Source of the DNA: Helianthus annuus
Taxonomy: Eukaryota > Streptophyta > Magnoliopsida > Asterales > Asteraceae
Assembly: GCF_002127325.2 (NCBI RefSeq)
Contig: NC_035440.2
Location: 72,973,819-73,037,818 of the forward strand
Direction of reading: 5' to 3'
Length of the DNA stretch: 64,000 nucleotides
A program made the position numbers and the translations under genes. Positions within the stretch are counted from its first letter, which is position 1. The number at the start of each line of letters is the position of its first letter. Under the pieces are notes generated by a model. The model was not told where the DNA came from and did no database searches. It worked only from the letters and a program-made list of their open reading frames with translations. Below are positions 34,186-46,700 of this stretch, piece after piece.

Positions 34186-36622
34186 CACCATTGTGCTCAT
34201 AACATTCACAACATCAAAACTCACTCCTCTGATCATTCCAAGAGCTCTAAAGCTTTCCCCTGTGTTCTTAAGTCTTCTCTTAAGCTTCTGTAAGTAATTC
34301 AACCTTTGTGGTTCCACATTTGCTTAGTATTTAGCTAAAAACCAAACCGTCGTAACTACGGTTTGACTTTACGAAAAATCAGTAATGGTTCAGTCTTATG
34401 ACGAATCAAAAGTGGTTATGAGTTGGTATTTATGTGGGTATTAAACCTCTAAAATGGTTCCCCCTGATCACCACTCTAACTATGTCAAATATCGAGTCAA
34501 ACTTGCGGTTAAAAAGTCAACAGAAAGCTATTTTGGCGATTTATGCATAATCTGTAATATATATGATATGGAACCTGTTTTGATAATCATAAAACATGAT
34601 AATAAGTATATAAACATGTTTGCGCTCGTTTGAATCGATCATTTACTATATAGAACCGGTTCGGAGCCGAAAGTCGCAAAAGTTTGACTTTTGCTTTGAC
34701 TTCAGTTCTGACCCGTTTTAGTGAGGTATAAATATACCTTAGGACTCTCTTAGGACCAGGTCACATGTTGGTATAAGCCTCTGTGGTCGGTTCATGAGTT
34801 ATCCGAGTCTTTTACGCAATTCCGTCATTCGCCTAAAAGTTGACCGTAACGGCCTTTTAAAATGAAAACAAGTATTTCAGACACGTGAACGGACCAAAAC
34901 CTTGCTAGTTAAATTATAAGCATGTCCCTAAAGTTTCACGTAAATCCGAGGTCTAGAATGAGAGTTATGCTAAAAGGCGCACTTTTAAGAAAGTTTTGTA
35001 ATTAACGGCGCAATTAGCATAACGCCCATCTAACCCAAGTTTTCGTCACCAAAACTTTTACCCACTGTGGTAAAATAATATTTTGGGAATTTTAAAGATT
35101 TTTAATAATTTTTACCTTGCTCATAACCTGCGGTTATGGCTACGGTTCGGTAAATACCGAATATGCCCTTTTTGGCCAAAACGGGAGTTCTACAAGGTCT
35201 TTTGACCCGATTCCAGTTGCCACTGGTTTTAAATAATAAATAAAGTATTTTAAGCTTTATAAGCTGTTCGGGAAACTCAGATTCCCTGTAGAACTCGAAA
35301 ATCCCTTTTAAAGTCTTTAAAATGACCGAAAAGCCCCTACGGGGCATAATACTAACTTAAACTCGTTACGGGCGTCACGGAAGGTATCCTACTGATACCA
35401 CAACCCATTTAAGGCATATTGACTTAGGAAATAAGCGTACGACTCTCATGGTTAACCGTTTCGCCTATTGCGCGCACGGTTCGGCCTATGAAACTAGTTT
35501 TCATACATTAGCCGATACGGGTCAAATTATGTTATTTGAACCCCAAAATCCAGAGTATGAACTATAAACCCATATAAAACAAGTCACTGAACTTGTTGGG
35601 TCCAAATCATGCTCCATTCTCGGTTTTCGCCTTTTCGTGCGAATTAACCATATCTATATATCGGAATCAACCGGTTTAAGCTACGGCTAATATAAGGACC
35701 GTTAGGATTCTAAGAGGTTAATTAAAACCTTCGTTCCAGATTAGGAGCCCCAGTAAAAGCTATCGGTGACTTGATCTAAATTAAGGATTAATACTTGCAA
35801 AGGTAAATACTTTAACTTATTTCCCCTATATGGGCTTGGGTTACGGTATATTAATACCGCTTGATTGAGCATTATATAATTCCATCGCTGAGGTGGTTAA
35901 TTGATTAAATATGATCGGCTCATTTAAACAGTTTTGTTGCTTATAAGCCTTTGGGGGGTTTAATGACCGTTGTCCCGGATATCCTTGGCATCATTTTACG
36001 AAATGGCCACGACCATCGACATCCCGGTGTAGGCGTACACCCGGTATAAAGTGTCGACATTAAAACTAAAAGACGTAGCTGTTGGTTTTTATACTACGGT
36101 TTTACGCAAACGTGGTGTGTCTATAAATCTTTAACCCGGCACGACCCGGGCTACTGAACGCATAAAAGAACATGTAAAACGTTCACAAGATCATTATGAA
36201 TTTTCCCAAGTTATAAAAGAGTTTGTGCCTTGTGCATTCAAATCAATTTTAATAAACATTTTTAAATGTGTCAGTTGAATGTATTTACCAGTGTAAACTG
36301 ACGTATTTTCCCCAAAAAGATTAAGTGCAGGTACCTAAACGTAATTGGCTGGTATTAGCTCCCTAGCGTCGGGATAAGTCTCGCAAGCTTGATTGCAGTA
36401 TCTAATGGAACAATACTTTATCTTTATTTACGATCCACTGTGGATATTCAACTTCTGTAATACATTGATATTATCATCAGAGGTTGAAGTTTATATATTT
36501 ATCTTATGCTTCCGCTGTGCATTATATAATTGTGTGGTTTGACTATATTGTTGCCAACATCGTCACGGTAATCCCCCACCGGGCCCACCGGTGAGACACG
36601 TGGAAATCGGGGTGTGACAGGT

Positions 36623-36635
36623 TGGTATCAGAGCC
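36623..36635 (+). other. Gyp-5 primer binding site (initiator tRNA-Met)
   Basis: TGGTATCAGAGCC lies three bases after the LTR end at 36619. Confidence 0.9.
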
Positions 36636-36792
36636 AACATTGAGTGAATTAAACACTATCCTATTGTGTTTAATCTCAGTGACACAATTGCACATACTTG
36701 AGTCTAGACAATAACTTAGGACAAATTCGGATTACTACTCCATTTTTGTCTTTATTTTCGATTTGATTTTTAGTAAGTTTTGGAGCAGGAAA

Positions 36793-38004
36793 ATGCCACC
36801 TGTTATATTCCGAGGAAGAGGAAGGGGACGAAGAGGCCGAGGAGAAATCGTGACACATCACGATCAAGAAGCTGGACCATCTGGTACAAGACATCCTTCG
36901 ATGACACGAAGCGAAGAGCCACAACGACGAAGAGATCTTTACGAACCCGCGAGGCATTCCACTTCGCACAGCTCGACGCCATCCTACCGGCACTCCTTTG
37001 GGCCAGATTCAGAAAATAATCCCAACAACCCACAACCTTCCTTCATACCTCTACAACGTTCGGTTTCGCACCGGAACTATGACGACCCTAGTCCATACTA
37101 CGTAGCTCAGTTTAATCCGGCCGACTACATACAGGAACCTTCAGGTTTTGTTCCACTAGGGCCACAAGACCATTTTTCTGAAGATCCCATGGAGGAAGAT
37201 GAGGATCCAACTGAACCAGCTCGTGGTACGCCCACGCATCCGATAGAAGTATCTGATGGATCTTCATATCATGGTCCACAATATCAAGGCCCAGACAGCT
37301 TTATGGCCTTGTTTGACCGACATGAGTGGTACAACACACCATCTCATCAGACACAACAACCGAGACATCCACAGGATCCCTCTGAGGATTCACGCTTTGA
37401 GGCAGTTACGCCACCACCTCCGCCACCGGCACAACCAGTAATACCTGATCCGCCGAGGCGTAGGAGGACCAATGCTCGTATGTCTACACGAGGAGGAGGG
37501 GGTAACCACTTCAGCACTCCTCGACATTCTAGTAGTAGCCACTATCCGCCACTACATGAAGAAGGACCTTCAAGTCCTATACAGGAGGCGAACTCCGCAC
37601 CTACTGCACGAAATTCGCCACCATTTGCGTATGACCAACCCATACCAGCTTACACAGGTCCAACGGCTTACAACCCGTTTGAACCGTCACAAGCACAATA
37701 CAACTACGGCTATGAGCGCGACCCATATGTGGTGTCGGCTAGATATAATGCGCGCTACCCTGACGGAGCACATGGAAACATGGGACCACCGGACTACTCA
37801 GCTCATGGGTATCCAATACCTCCCAGACCTCCAGTTCCGCATCAAGCGCCGCAACCACGTTTCTCTCCTCCTGAACAGGAAGAAATACTCCATCGACTAG
37901 ATCGAGTGGAGAGAGAATTCGAGGAAGAGAAGAAAAGCCACCGAGGATTTCTCAAGGGCTTGGCGAATTTACTAAAGGGCAAGAAGAAGAAACGTGACCA
38001 TTAG
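36793..38004 (+). CDS. Leader ORF of Gyp-5, Pro-rich protein of unknown function (403 aa)
   Basis: A sense-strand ORF lies between primer site and gag. The first ATG of the frame is 36793 (AAAATGCC); an open stretch extends slightly further upstream without an ATG. The N-terminus is strongly basic (RGRGRGRRGRG, residues about 7-17). The middle is low-complexity, rich in Pro, Ser, Tyr, Gln and His, with a Pro-run near residue 200. The C-terminal 45 residues look like a charged coiled coil (RLDRVEREFEEEKK) ending in a Lys-rich tail (KGKKKKRDH). I recognise no domain. A basic start and end suggest nucleic-acid binding, but that is inference. Gyp-3 has a leader ORF in the same place but with an acidic N-half. 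A donor-like GTAAGT lies at 36773-36778, just before the ATG. Confidence 0.7.
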   Translation: MPPVIFRGRGRGRRGRGEIVTHHDQEAGPSGTRHPSMTRSEEPQRRRDLYEPARHSTSHSSTPSYRHSFGPDSENNPNNPQPSFIPLQRSVSHRNYDDPSPYYVAQFNPADYIQEPSGFVPLGPQDHFSEDPMEEDEDPTEPARGTPTHPIEVSDGSSYHGPQYQGPDSFMALFDRHEWYNTPSHQTQQPRHPQDPSEDSRFEAVTPPPPPPAQPVIPDPPRRRRTNARMSTRGGGGNHFSTPRHSSSSHYPPLHEEGPSSPIQEANSAPTARNSPPFAYDQPIPAYTGPTAYNPFEPSQAQYNYGYERDPYVVSARYNARYPDGAHGNMGPPDYSAHGYPIPPRPPVPHQAPQPRFSPPEQEEILHRLDRVEREFEEEKKSHRGFLKGLANLLKGKKKKRDH

Positions 38005-38039
38005 CCCTTAATAGTTGTACTACTGTAATTTCTACTTTA

Positions 38040-38175
38040 AAATAAGTCCCTGTGTGGACAACTTATCGTATTTCAGTCCCTACGTGGACTTATCTTTAGT
38101 CCTTGCATGGACACCTATCTTATATTAGTCCCTGCGTGGACTTGTCACTTATTTTAAAACCTCTATGGAGGTATG
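38040..38175. repeat. Short AGTCCCTNCGTGGACT repeats
   Basis: Four imperfect copies of a near-palindrome AGTCCCTACGTGGACT are spaced about 25-35 bp apart, just after the leader ORF. They could form small hairpins in the RNA. Confidence 0.65.
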
Positions 38176-38542
38176 TATTATTTGAAAGACCCGTTTAGGG
38201 CAATATGTAATTGTATTTGAGATTTTGGAATGTATGTTATGAGTGTTGTTTTAATACATATAAAATAAATCAAAACCATTCCTTTTATATTGATCTGCCT
38301 AAATAAAGAATCTTAAAAGGTGAAACCTAGCTTGGGGTCTTTTAAGATCTAGTCAAGATGGTACGACCTAACTGAAAAGATTCTGATTCCCTGTTAACCT
38401 TTGTACGCATGTTAACATTCATGGCAGATGTGATTCGTTATAATCACGCATGTCATTCTTATACAATAATCCTTTAAGGATTTCAAAACCCAACTAAATG
38501 ATATATAAATCGTGGGTTAAATCATCAATGAAGGTGATCAAT

Positions 38543-38845
38543 ATTAAAGACATCCATTAGTGATGCAATGCCTACGGGCCAGTATTATAAAAACATCCAT
38601 TAGTGATGCAGTGCCTACGGGCCAGAACTATTAAGACATCCATTAGTGATGCAATGCCTACGGGCCAGTATCATAAAAAACATCCATTAGTGATGCAGTG
38701 CCTACGGGCCAGAACTATTAAAACATCCATTAGTGATGTAGTGCCTACGGGCCAATATTATTAAAACATCCATTAGTGATGTAGTGCCTACGGGCCAACC
38801 ATATTAAGACATCCATTAGAGGTGTAGTGCCTATGGGCCATAATA
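38543..38845 (+). repeat. 42-45 bp tandem repeat in Gyp-5 leader (7 copies)
   Basis: The word CATCCATTAGTGATG begins at 38551, 38593, 38638, 38681, 38723, 38767 and 38810, each followed by a TGCCTACGGGCC block. Copies differ by a few bases. It is non-coding and lies between the leader ORF and gag. Confidence 0.95.
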
Positions 38846-39166
38846 ATTGTCTTATAAAGACAAGAGGCAGTGGTAGTCTATGACTCTCTGTCAGAAAGAG
38901 ATAAAAGAACTGCGGTTCAATTCTCTATGCCTTTGATTCTCTGAAATCTCGGCTATATTATAAAACATCATCATGATTAGGCTTTATGCCGCCAATACTA
39001 TTTATATAGTTAAAATAGGATATATTCAAATCCTAATATTTAAAGAAATAAAAAGTTAACCCAATATGGTCTCTGTACCATGGTTGGCAAATTGTCATAA
39101 AAGACAATCACATAATAATCTCCTAAATTAAAATTTTGTTATCTTCTGTAACAGATTCAAGTTACA

Positions 39167-42100
39167 ATGGCGGATCCCAATGGAGAGAACAGCCACACAA
39201 ACGAAGATGACTATGACAATGCGTCAGTACATTTGACAGGCGCACAGCTAAAGGCTCTGATCAACAATGCTATCCAGGCAGCTATTGATCGTCAAAATAC
39301 TGAGTCTCAAGGCAGATCTGTGTCAAAACCACCCTCTAAACCAAAGACACACTCCAAACCACCCTCTGAACCCAAGAAAGATGACGACAAGCATTCGTCT
39401 ACTGAGCACAGCGTTCACCGCGATAGAGAATATACTGATGCGTCCAGTGCTAAGGGTTGCACCTACAAATACTTTGTATCATGTAAGCCCCGTGAATTTA
39501 CAGAGGAAAAAGGTGCGGTTGATTGTATCACCTGGCTGGACGAGATGGACACGATTGTGGACATCAGCGGGTGCGCTGAGAGGGACGTGGTTAAGTTTGT
39601 GTCCCAGTCATTCAAGGGCGAGGCCCTGGCATGGTGGAGAGCTCTGGTGCAGGCTTCAGGTAAGTCTGCCTTGTACAAAATGTCATGGGGGGAGTTTATT
39701 ACCCTCATAAAAGAAAACTACTGCCCTCAGCACGAGGTTGAGAAGATTGAGGCTGATTTTGTCTCACTAGTGATGACAAACCTGGATTGTCAAGCTTATC
39801 TGACAAGCTTTAACACTATGTCACGCCTGGTGCCATATCTTGTGACACCAGAACCACGAAGAATTGCCCGATTCATTGGGGGCTTAGAACCGGCGATTAA
39901 GGCCAGTGTAAAGGCCTCTAGGCCAACGACCTTCAGGTCAGTTACTGACCTCTCCTTGTCTCTTACACTTGATGCTGTCCGTCTGAGGGCACAAAGGAGC
40001 AAGGAGGCTGAAAAGCGAAAGCGTGAGGATGATACCTCACGAAAGTCCGGTAAAAAGCACCGTGGAAACGGTGAGGGCAAAAGAGGGTCGGAGGCAAAGA
40101 AGGAGGGGCAAGCTGATGGAAGACCTCACTGCAAGGTCTGCAAGAAACCTCACTCCGGGAAGTGTAGGTTTGCGTCTGATTCACAGTCGCAACAAAGGAC
40201 TCCATCTTGTGGACTATGCAAGTCCAAGGATCACAAGACAGTGGAGTGCAAAAAGATAAAGGACGCAACCTGCTTTAATTGCAATGAAAAGGGGCACATA
40301 AAGAGTAATTGCCCGAAGTATGCCAAGAAGGCGGAAGAGACTAAGAAGACGAATGCGAGAGTTTTTCGCTTGGATGCAAAGGAAGCGGTCAAGGACGACA
40401 ATGTGCTTACAGGTACTTTTCTCGTAAATAATATATTTGCAAGAGTACTGTTCGATTCTGGCGCTGACAAGTCCTTTGTAGACCAGAAATTTTGCCAACT
40501 ACTAAATATGCCAATCAAAACCCTAGACGTAAAATACGAAGTAGAGTTAGCAGACGGCACGATAGAAACCGTCTCTACCGTTCTAGAAGGATGTGAAATA
40601 TCCATTAGGAACCATTCTTTTCCTTTATCTCTACTTCCTTTCAAACTTGCGGGTTTTGACATTGTGCTAGGCATGGACTGGTTATCCCGTAATCAGGCCC
40701 AAATCATTTGCGGCAAAAGGCAAATAGTTTTAAAGACTCCGAGTGGTGAATCTCTTACCATTCGAGGTGATACGCATTACGGATTGCCCGAAGACGTATC
40801 TATGCTGAAAGCTTCAAGGTGTTTGAACAGAGGCTGTGTAATTTACATGGCTCAGGTGATAATTGAAGAACCAAAGCCGAAGATCGAGGATCTTCCAGTC
40901 ATTTCTGAATACCCCGAGGTTTTTCCTGAAGAGCTACCTGGTTTGCCACCAGATAGACAAGTGGAATTCAGAATTGACATCATTCCTGGAGCAGCTCCGA
41001 TAGCCAGAGCACCTTACAGATTAGCGCCAACGGAAATGAAAGAACTGAGGACCCAGTTGGATGAACTGCTGGCGAAAGGTTTTATCAAACCTAGTTCATC
41101 TCCCTGGGGAGCTCCTGTCCTTTTTGTAAAGAAGAAGGACGGATCAATGCGGTTGTGCATCGACTATAGAGAGCTGAATAAAGTTACCATAAAGAATAGA
41201 TATCCTTTACCAAGGATCGATGATCTATTCAATCAGCTGCAAGGAGCAAGCTACTTCTCCAAGATCGACTTAAGGTCGGGTTATCATCAACTAAGGGTCA
41301 GAGATGAAGATGTACACAAGACTGCATTTAGGACTCGCTATGGTCATTACGAGTTCCTAGTGATGCCTTTTGGGCTCACGAATGCACCGGCTGCGTTCAT
41401 GGATCTCATGAATCGCGTTTGCAAGCCATACTTGGACAAATTCGTCATAGTCTTCATCGACGATATCCTTATATATTCCAAGAATCAAGATGACCACGAG
41501 AAGCACCTCCGTTGCATTCTTGAATTACTACAGCGTGAGAAACTCTACGCCGAATTCTCGAAATGTGAATTCTGGCTACGAGAGGTTCAATTTTTAGGAC
41601 ACGTTGTGAGTGAGCGTGGTATCCAAGTGGATCCCGCTAAGGTAGAGGCAGTCATGAACTGGCAAGAGCCAAAGACGCCTACCGAAATCCGTAGTTTCCT
41701 GGGGTTAGCAGGATACTACCGGAGATTTATTGAAAATTTTTCAAGGATTGCTGCGCCCTTGACTTCTTTGACCAAGAAGAAAGAAAAGTACATTTGGGGC
41801 CCAAAGCAGCAAGAGTCCTTTGAAATACTGAAGCAGAAGCTAAGCAACGCACCTGTGTTGACCTTACCTGAGGGTACAGATGAATTCGTAGTTTACTGCG
41901 ATGCATCACACACGGGCATGGGGTGTGTGCTTATGCAGAAGGGCAAGGTGATTGCCTATGCTTCAAGGCAATTAAAGGTGCATGAAAAGAATTACACCAC
42001 CCATGACTTGGAGTTGGGTGCCGTTGTATTTGCACTGAAGTTGTGGAGGCACTACCTTTATGGTATTAAATTTGTGATTTATTCAGATCACAAAAGCCTC

Positions 42101-43714
42101 CAGCACCTGTTCAACCAGAAGGAGTTGAACATGAGACAGCGCCGTTGGATGGAAACCCTGAATGATTATGACTGTGAAATCAGGTACCATCCCGGTAAGG
42201 CGAATGTAGTCGCCGATGCATTGAGCAGGAAAGAAAGGGTAAAACCCATTCGAATCAATGCCAAGAGCATTGAAGTTAAAAATAATTTGATGGAAAGGAT
42301 ATTAGTTGCGCAGCATGAGGCTGTGTTGGAAGCTAATTATCCTAATGAAAAGCTGGGAGTAACTGCAGAGCAGTTGACTCTTAGCAAGGATGGAATCCTT
42401 AGACTGAACGGACGTATATGGGTTCCGATTTACGGAGGACTACGTGATGTTGTTCTCCAGGAAGCCCATAGTTCCAAATACTCAGTCCATCCTGGTGCTG
42501 ATAAGATGTACCAAGACTTAAAGGCAAATTATTGGTGGATAGGCTTGAAAAAGTCTGTAGCCGCCCATGTAGCAAAGTGCTTGACTTGTGCTCAAGTCAA
42601 AGCCGAGCACCAAAAGCCGTCTGGCTTGCTACAACAGCCTGAACTTCCCGAGTGGAAGTGGGAATGTGTAACTATGGACTTCATAACCAAGTTACCCAAA
42701 ACCAGGAAAGGAAACGATACAATATGGGTCATAGTCAATAGGCTGACTAAATCAGCTCATTTTCTACCCATCAAGGAGACATATAGCTCCGATATGCTAG
42801 CCCAACTTTATGTTGATAAGATTGTAGCCTTACACGGCATACCTGTGTCTATTATCTCCGACAGGGATACTAGATACACATCTCACTTCTGGAAAAGTTT
42901 CCAGCAATCTTTGGGCACGCGTTTAAACTTTAGTACGGCTTACCATCCACAGACGGACGGTCAAAGTGAGCGTACTATCCAAACGCTAGAAGACATGCTT
43001 CGTGCATGTGCGATCGATTTAGGTGGTAACTAGGATAAAAACCTACCCCTGATCGAATTCTCCTACAATAATAGCTACCACACCAGCATAAAGGCTGCGC
43101 CTTTTGAGGAATTATATGGTAGGAAATGTAGATCGCCTGTTTGTTGGGCGGAAGTAGGAGAGGTCCAATTGTCGGGAACAGAGATTGTTTTCCAGACAAC
43201 GGACAAGATTGTCCAGATCCGGGAACGTCTCAAGGCTACCCGCGATAGGCAGAAGAGCTACGCTGATCCAAAGCGTAAGGATTTTCACTTCGAAGTGGGT
43301 GAAAAGGTATTACTTAAGGTGTCACCCTGGAAGGGGGTGATGCGCTTCGGCAAGAAAGGCAAACTGAGTCCGAGATACATAGGACCTTTTGAGGTCATTG
43401 AACGAGTCGGATCAGTCGCCTATAAACTGAACTTGCCTGAAGAGCTCAATGGAATTCACAATGTGTTCCACATCTGCAATCTCAAAAAGTGCTTCGCCGA
43501 CGAGTCGTTGGTGATTCCACACACAGATGTGCATATAGATGAGAGCTTAAAGTTCATAGAAAAACCTTTGTCGATTAAGGATCGACAGGTAAAGAAGCTT
43601 CGCAGAAAGCACGTACCGATTGTTAAAGTCAAATGGGATGCTCGTAGAGGTCCTGAATATACGTGGGAAGTCGAAGCTACAATGAAAGAAAAATACCCTT
43701 ATTTATTTGAGTAA
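39167..43714 (+). pseudogene. Gyp-5 gag-pol with a single in-frame TAG
   Basis: One frame of 1516 codons from ATG 39167 (MADPNG) to 43714. Order: N-terminal charged linker; capsid-like gag ([12 protein letters not shown]); zinc knuckles, including [14 protein letters not shown]; protease DSGA near residue 428; RT with FIDD near 763; RNase H (YCDAS, YSDHKS); IN with MDF near 1170, SDRD near 1231 and SERT near 1267; GPF and chromodomain-like tail ([14 protein letters not shown]). The only stop is TAG at 43031-43033, where relatives have Trp ([10 protein letters not shown]), a one-base change. It truncates IN after the catalytic Glu. The conserved Asp in [12 protein letters not shown] is Asn here. 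Gag has no intron: KGCTYK is contiguous. An acceptor-like TAACAG lies 12 bases before the ATG. Confidence 0.92.
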
Positions 43715-43734
43715 ATCTCGGGTCGAGATTTATT

Positions 43735-43749
43735 TTAAGGGGGTGAGGA
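43735..43749 (+). other. Gyp-5 polypurine tract
   Basis: TTTAAGGGGGTGAGGA abuts the 3' LTR start TGTAACACC. An inverted repeat, AAATCTCGGGTCGAGATTT, directly precedes it. Confidence 0.8.
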
Positions 43750-46700
43750 TGTAACACCTCGAATTTTTGTGTCCAATGATGTGTTAACACGTGTCATTTG
43801 TTTACACGTGGCATCTATAATAAATAAAGGACTAATTTTGACAAACCTTGAAAGTATGTAAATTCGAGGGTTATAAATGTCAACAAGGGTAAATATACTG
43901 TATAGTATCCCTAAATAATGCTTAAACCTTCAATCGAATAAATTACAGATCGTACAAAAATAAAACGCGGAAGAAAGTGAGAGATTACAAACTACAGGGG
44001 TTAACTGTGTCAACATGTTTAATAATACCTCTGAGTGACCCTTTAACGTTCCAAAGACTTTGTAACGGTATTATACCCTCACTAAAATAATATATATGAA
44101 TTTCGCGGAGTTTCGATATGAAACGAGAAAGTTACGATCGAATTCGTAGAAGAAGGGTTAAAAACGTCAACAGTGAAAGTTAAGGCTTTCCAATATAATT
44201 AATAAATAAACCGGGGACTTAATAATGCGGGTAATTAACACGAGGCCCCTATCGGTAAATAACCGAGGGCCAAACCGCAAAGTTACCCCTTCAAAACCGA
44301 AAGGTCAGGTAAATCATTACGAAAGATTTCGTTATTAATGGCCAGATTCTGTAATCATTACAAAAAGATTTAAAAATCCTGAATTCTTAACCTTAGGCGA
44401 CCCGCGTGAAGCTTAAGGATTAGTTGAGGCGGGCCGCGAGCCTCCTCACTAATTCGCCTGATTTCTTCACCTTTAGGCGACCCGCATTAAAAAGCATGGG
44501 AACTCCCATGCGGGCCGCGTAAAGTGCCCAGATGCAGAATTGTAGTAACTACTTGGCTTTTGGACCATTTGAACGATCAAACCTTAATCAAAGAGGCATG
44601 GGCACCCTACAATTGACCCATATCACTCAGGGGACATCTACCCATCATCATGATCAGTAGTAGCATGTTGTGTAATGATTTTAGGCCTTGTTCTTGGCTA
44701 TAAATAGCACCATTGTGCTCATAACATTCACAACATCAAAACTCACTCCTCTGATCATTCCAAGAGCTCTAAAGCTTTCCCCTGTGTTCTTAAGTCTTCT
44801 CTTAAGCTTCTGTAAGTAATTCAACCTTTGTGGTTCCACATTTGCTTAGTATTTAGCTAAAAACCAAACCGTCGTAACTACGGTTTGACTTTACGAAAAA
44901 TCAGTAATGGTTCAGTCTTATGACGAATCAAAAGTGGTTATGAGTTGGTATTTATGTGGGTATTAAACCTCTAAAATGGTTCCCCCTGATCACCACTCTA
45001 ACTATGTCAAATATCGAGTCAAACTTGCGGTTAAAAAGTCAACAGAAAGCTATTTTGGCGATTTATGCATAATCTGTAATATATATGATATGGAACCTGT
45101 TTTGATAATCATAAAACATGATAATAAGTATATAAACATGTTTGCGCTCGTTTGAATCGATCATTTACTATATAGAACCGGTTCGGAGCCGAAAGTCGCA
45201 AAAGTTTGACTTTTGCTTTGACTTCAGTTCTGACCCGTTTTAGTGAGGTATAAATATACCTTAGGACTCTCTTAGGACCAGGTCACATGTTGGTATAAGC
45301 CTCTGTGGTCGGTTCATGAGTTATCCGAGTCTTTTACGCAATTCCGTCATTCGCCTAAAAGTTGACCGTAACGGCCTTTTAAAATGAAAACAAGTATTTC
45401 AGACACGTGAACGGACCAAAACCTTGCTAGTTAAATTATAAGCATGTCCCTAAAGTTTCACGTCAATCCGAGGTCTAGAATGAGAGTTATGCTAAAAGGC
45501 GCACTTTTAAGAAAGTTTTGTAATTAACGGCGCAATTAGCATAACGCCCATCTAACCCAAGTTTTCGTCACCAAAACTTTTACCCACTGTGGTAAAATAA
45601 TATTTTGGGAATTTTAAAGATTTTTAATAATTTTTACCTTGCTCATAACCTGCGGTTATGGCTACGGTTCGGTAAATACCGAATATGCCCTTTTTGGCCA
45701 AAACGGGAGTTCTACAAGGTCTTTTGACCCGATTCTAGTTGCCACTGGTTTTAAATAATAAATAAAGTATTTTAAGCTTTATAAGCTGTTCGGGAAACTC
45801 AGATTCCCTGTAGAACTCGAAAATCCCTTTTAAAGTCTTTAAAATGACCGAAAAGCCCCTACGGGGCATAATACTAACTTAAACTCGTTACGGGCGTCAC
45901 GGAAGGTATCCTACTGATACCACAACCCATTTAAGGCATATTGACTTAGGAAATAAGCGTACGACTCTCATGGTTAACCATTTCGCCTATTGCGCGCACG
46001 GTTCGGCCTATGAAACTAGTTTTCATACATTAGCCGATACGGGTCAAATTATGTTATTTGAACCCCAAAATCCAGAGTATGAACTACAAACCCATATAAA
46101 ACAAGTCACTGAACTTGTTGGGTCCAAATCATGCTCCATTCTCGGTTTTCGCCTTTTCGTGCGAATTAACCATATCTATATATCGGAATCAACCGGTTTA
46201 AGCTACGGCTAATATAAGGACCGTTAGGATTCTAAGAGGTTAATTAAAACCTTCGTTCCAGATTAGGAGCCCCAGTAAAAGCTATCGGTGACTTGATCTA
46301 AATTAAGGATTAATACTTGCAAAGGTAAATACTTTAACTTATTTCCCCTATATGGGCTTGGGTTACGGTATATTAATACCGCTTGATTGAGCATTATATA
46401 ATTCCATCGCTGAGGTGGTTAATTGATTAAATATGATCGGCTCATTTAAACAGTTTTGTTGCTTATAAGCCTTTGGGGGGTTTAATGACCGTTGTCCCGG
46501 ATATCCTTGGCATCATTTTACGAAATGGCCACGACCATCGACATCCCGGTGTAGGCGTACACCCGGTATAAGGTGTCGACATTAAAACTAAAAGACGTAG
46601 CCGTTGGTTTTTATACTACGGTTTTACGCAAACGTGGTGTGTCTATAAATCTTTAACCCGGCACGACCCGGGCTACTGAACGCATAAAAGAACATGTAAA

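Larger units (their letters stand above)
33228..36619 (+). repeat. Gyp-5 5' LTR (3392 bp)
   Basis: Bounded by TGTAACACCTCG and GGGGTGTGACA. A TATA box, TATAAATAG, lies at 34177-34185. A GC-rich hairpin cluster lies upstream at 33886-34010. No real ORF. Confidence 0.95.

Noticed and set aside
36676..36993. Minus-strand ORFs over the Gyp-5 leader ORF and 55452-55961 over the Gyp-3 leader ORF
   Set aside because: Overlapping frames produced by low-complexity sequence. The sense frames are longer and positioned consistently in two families.
38543..38845. CRISPR-like regular repeats
   Set aside because: Units are contiguous with no distinct spacers, in a plant retrotransposon leader. It is an ordinary tandem repeat.
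43031..43033. Programmed TAG readthrough in Gyp-5
   Set aside because: The stop lies inside integrase, not between Gag and Pol, and replaces a conserved Trp. Simple mutation is more likely.
45970..46212. 80-codon ORF in the Gyp-5 3' LTR
   Set aside because: The matching place in the 5' LTR (near 35448) is broken by a stop at the CAA/TAA difference, so it is not maintained.
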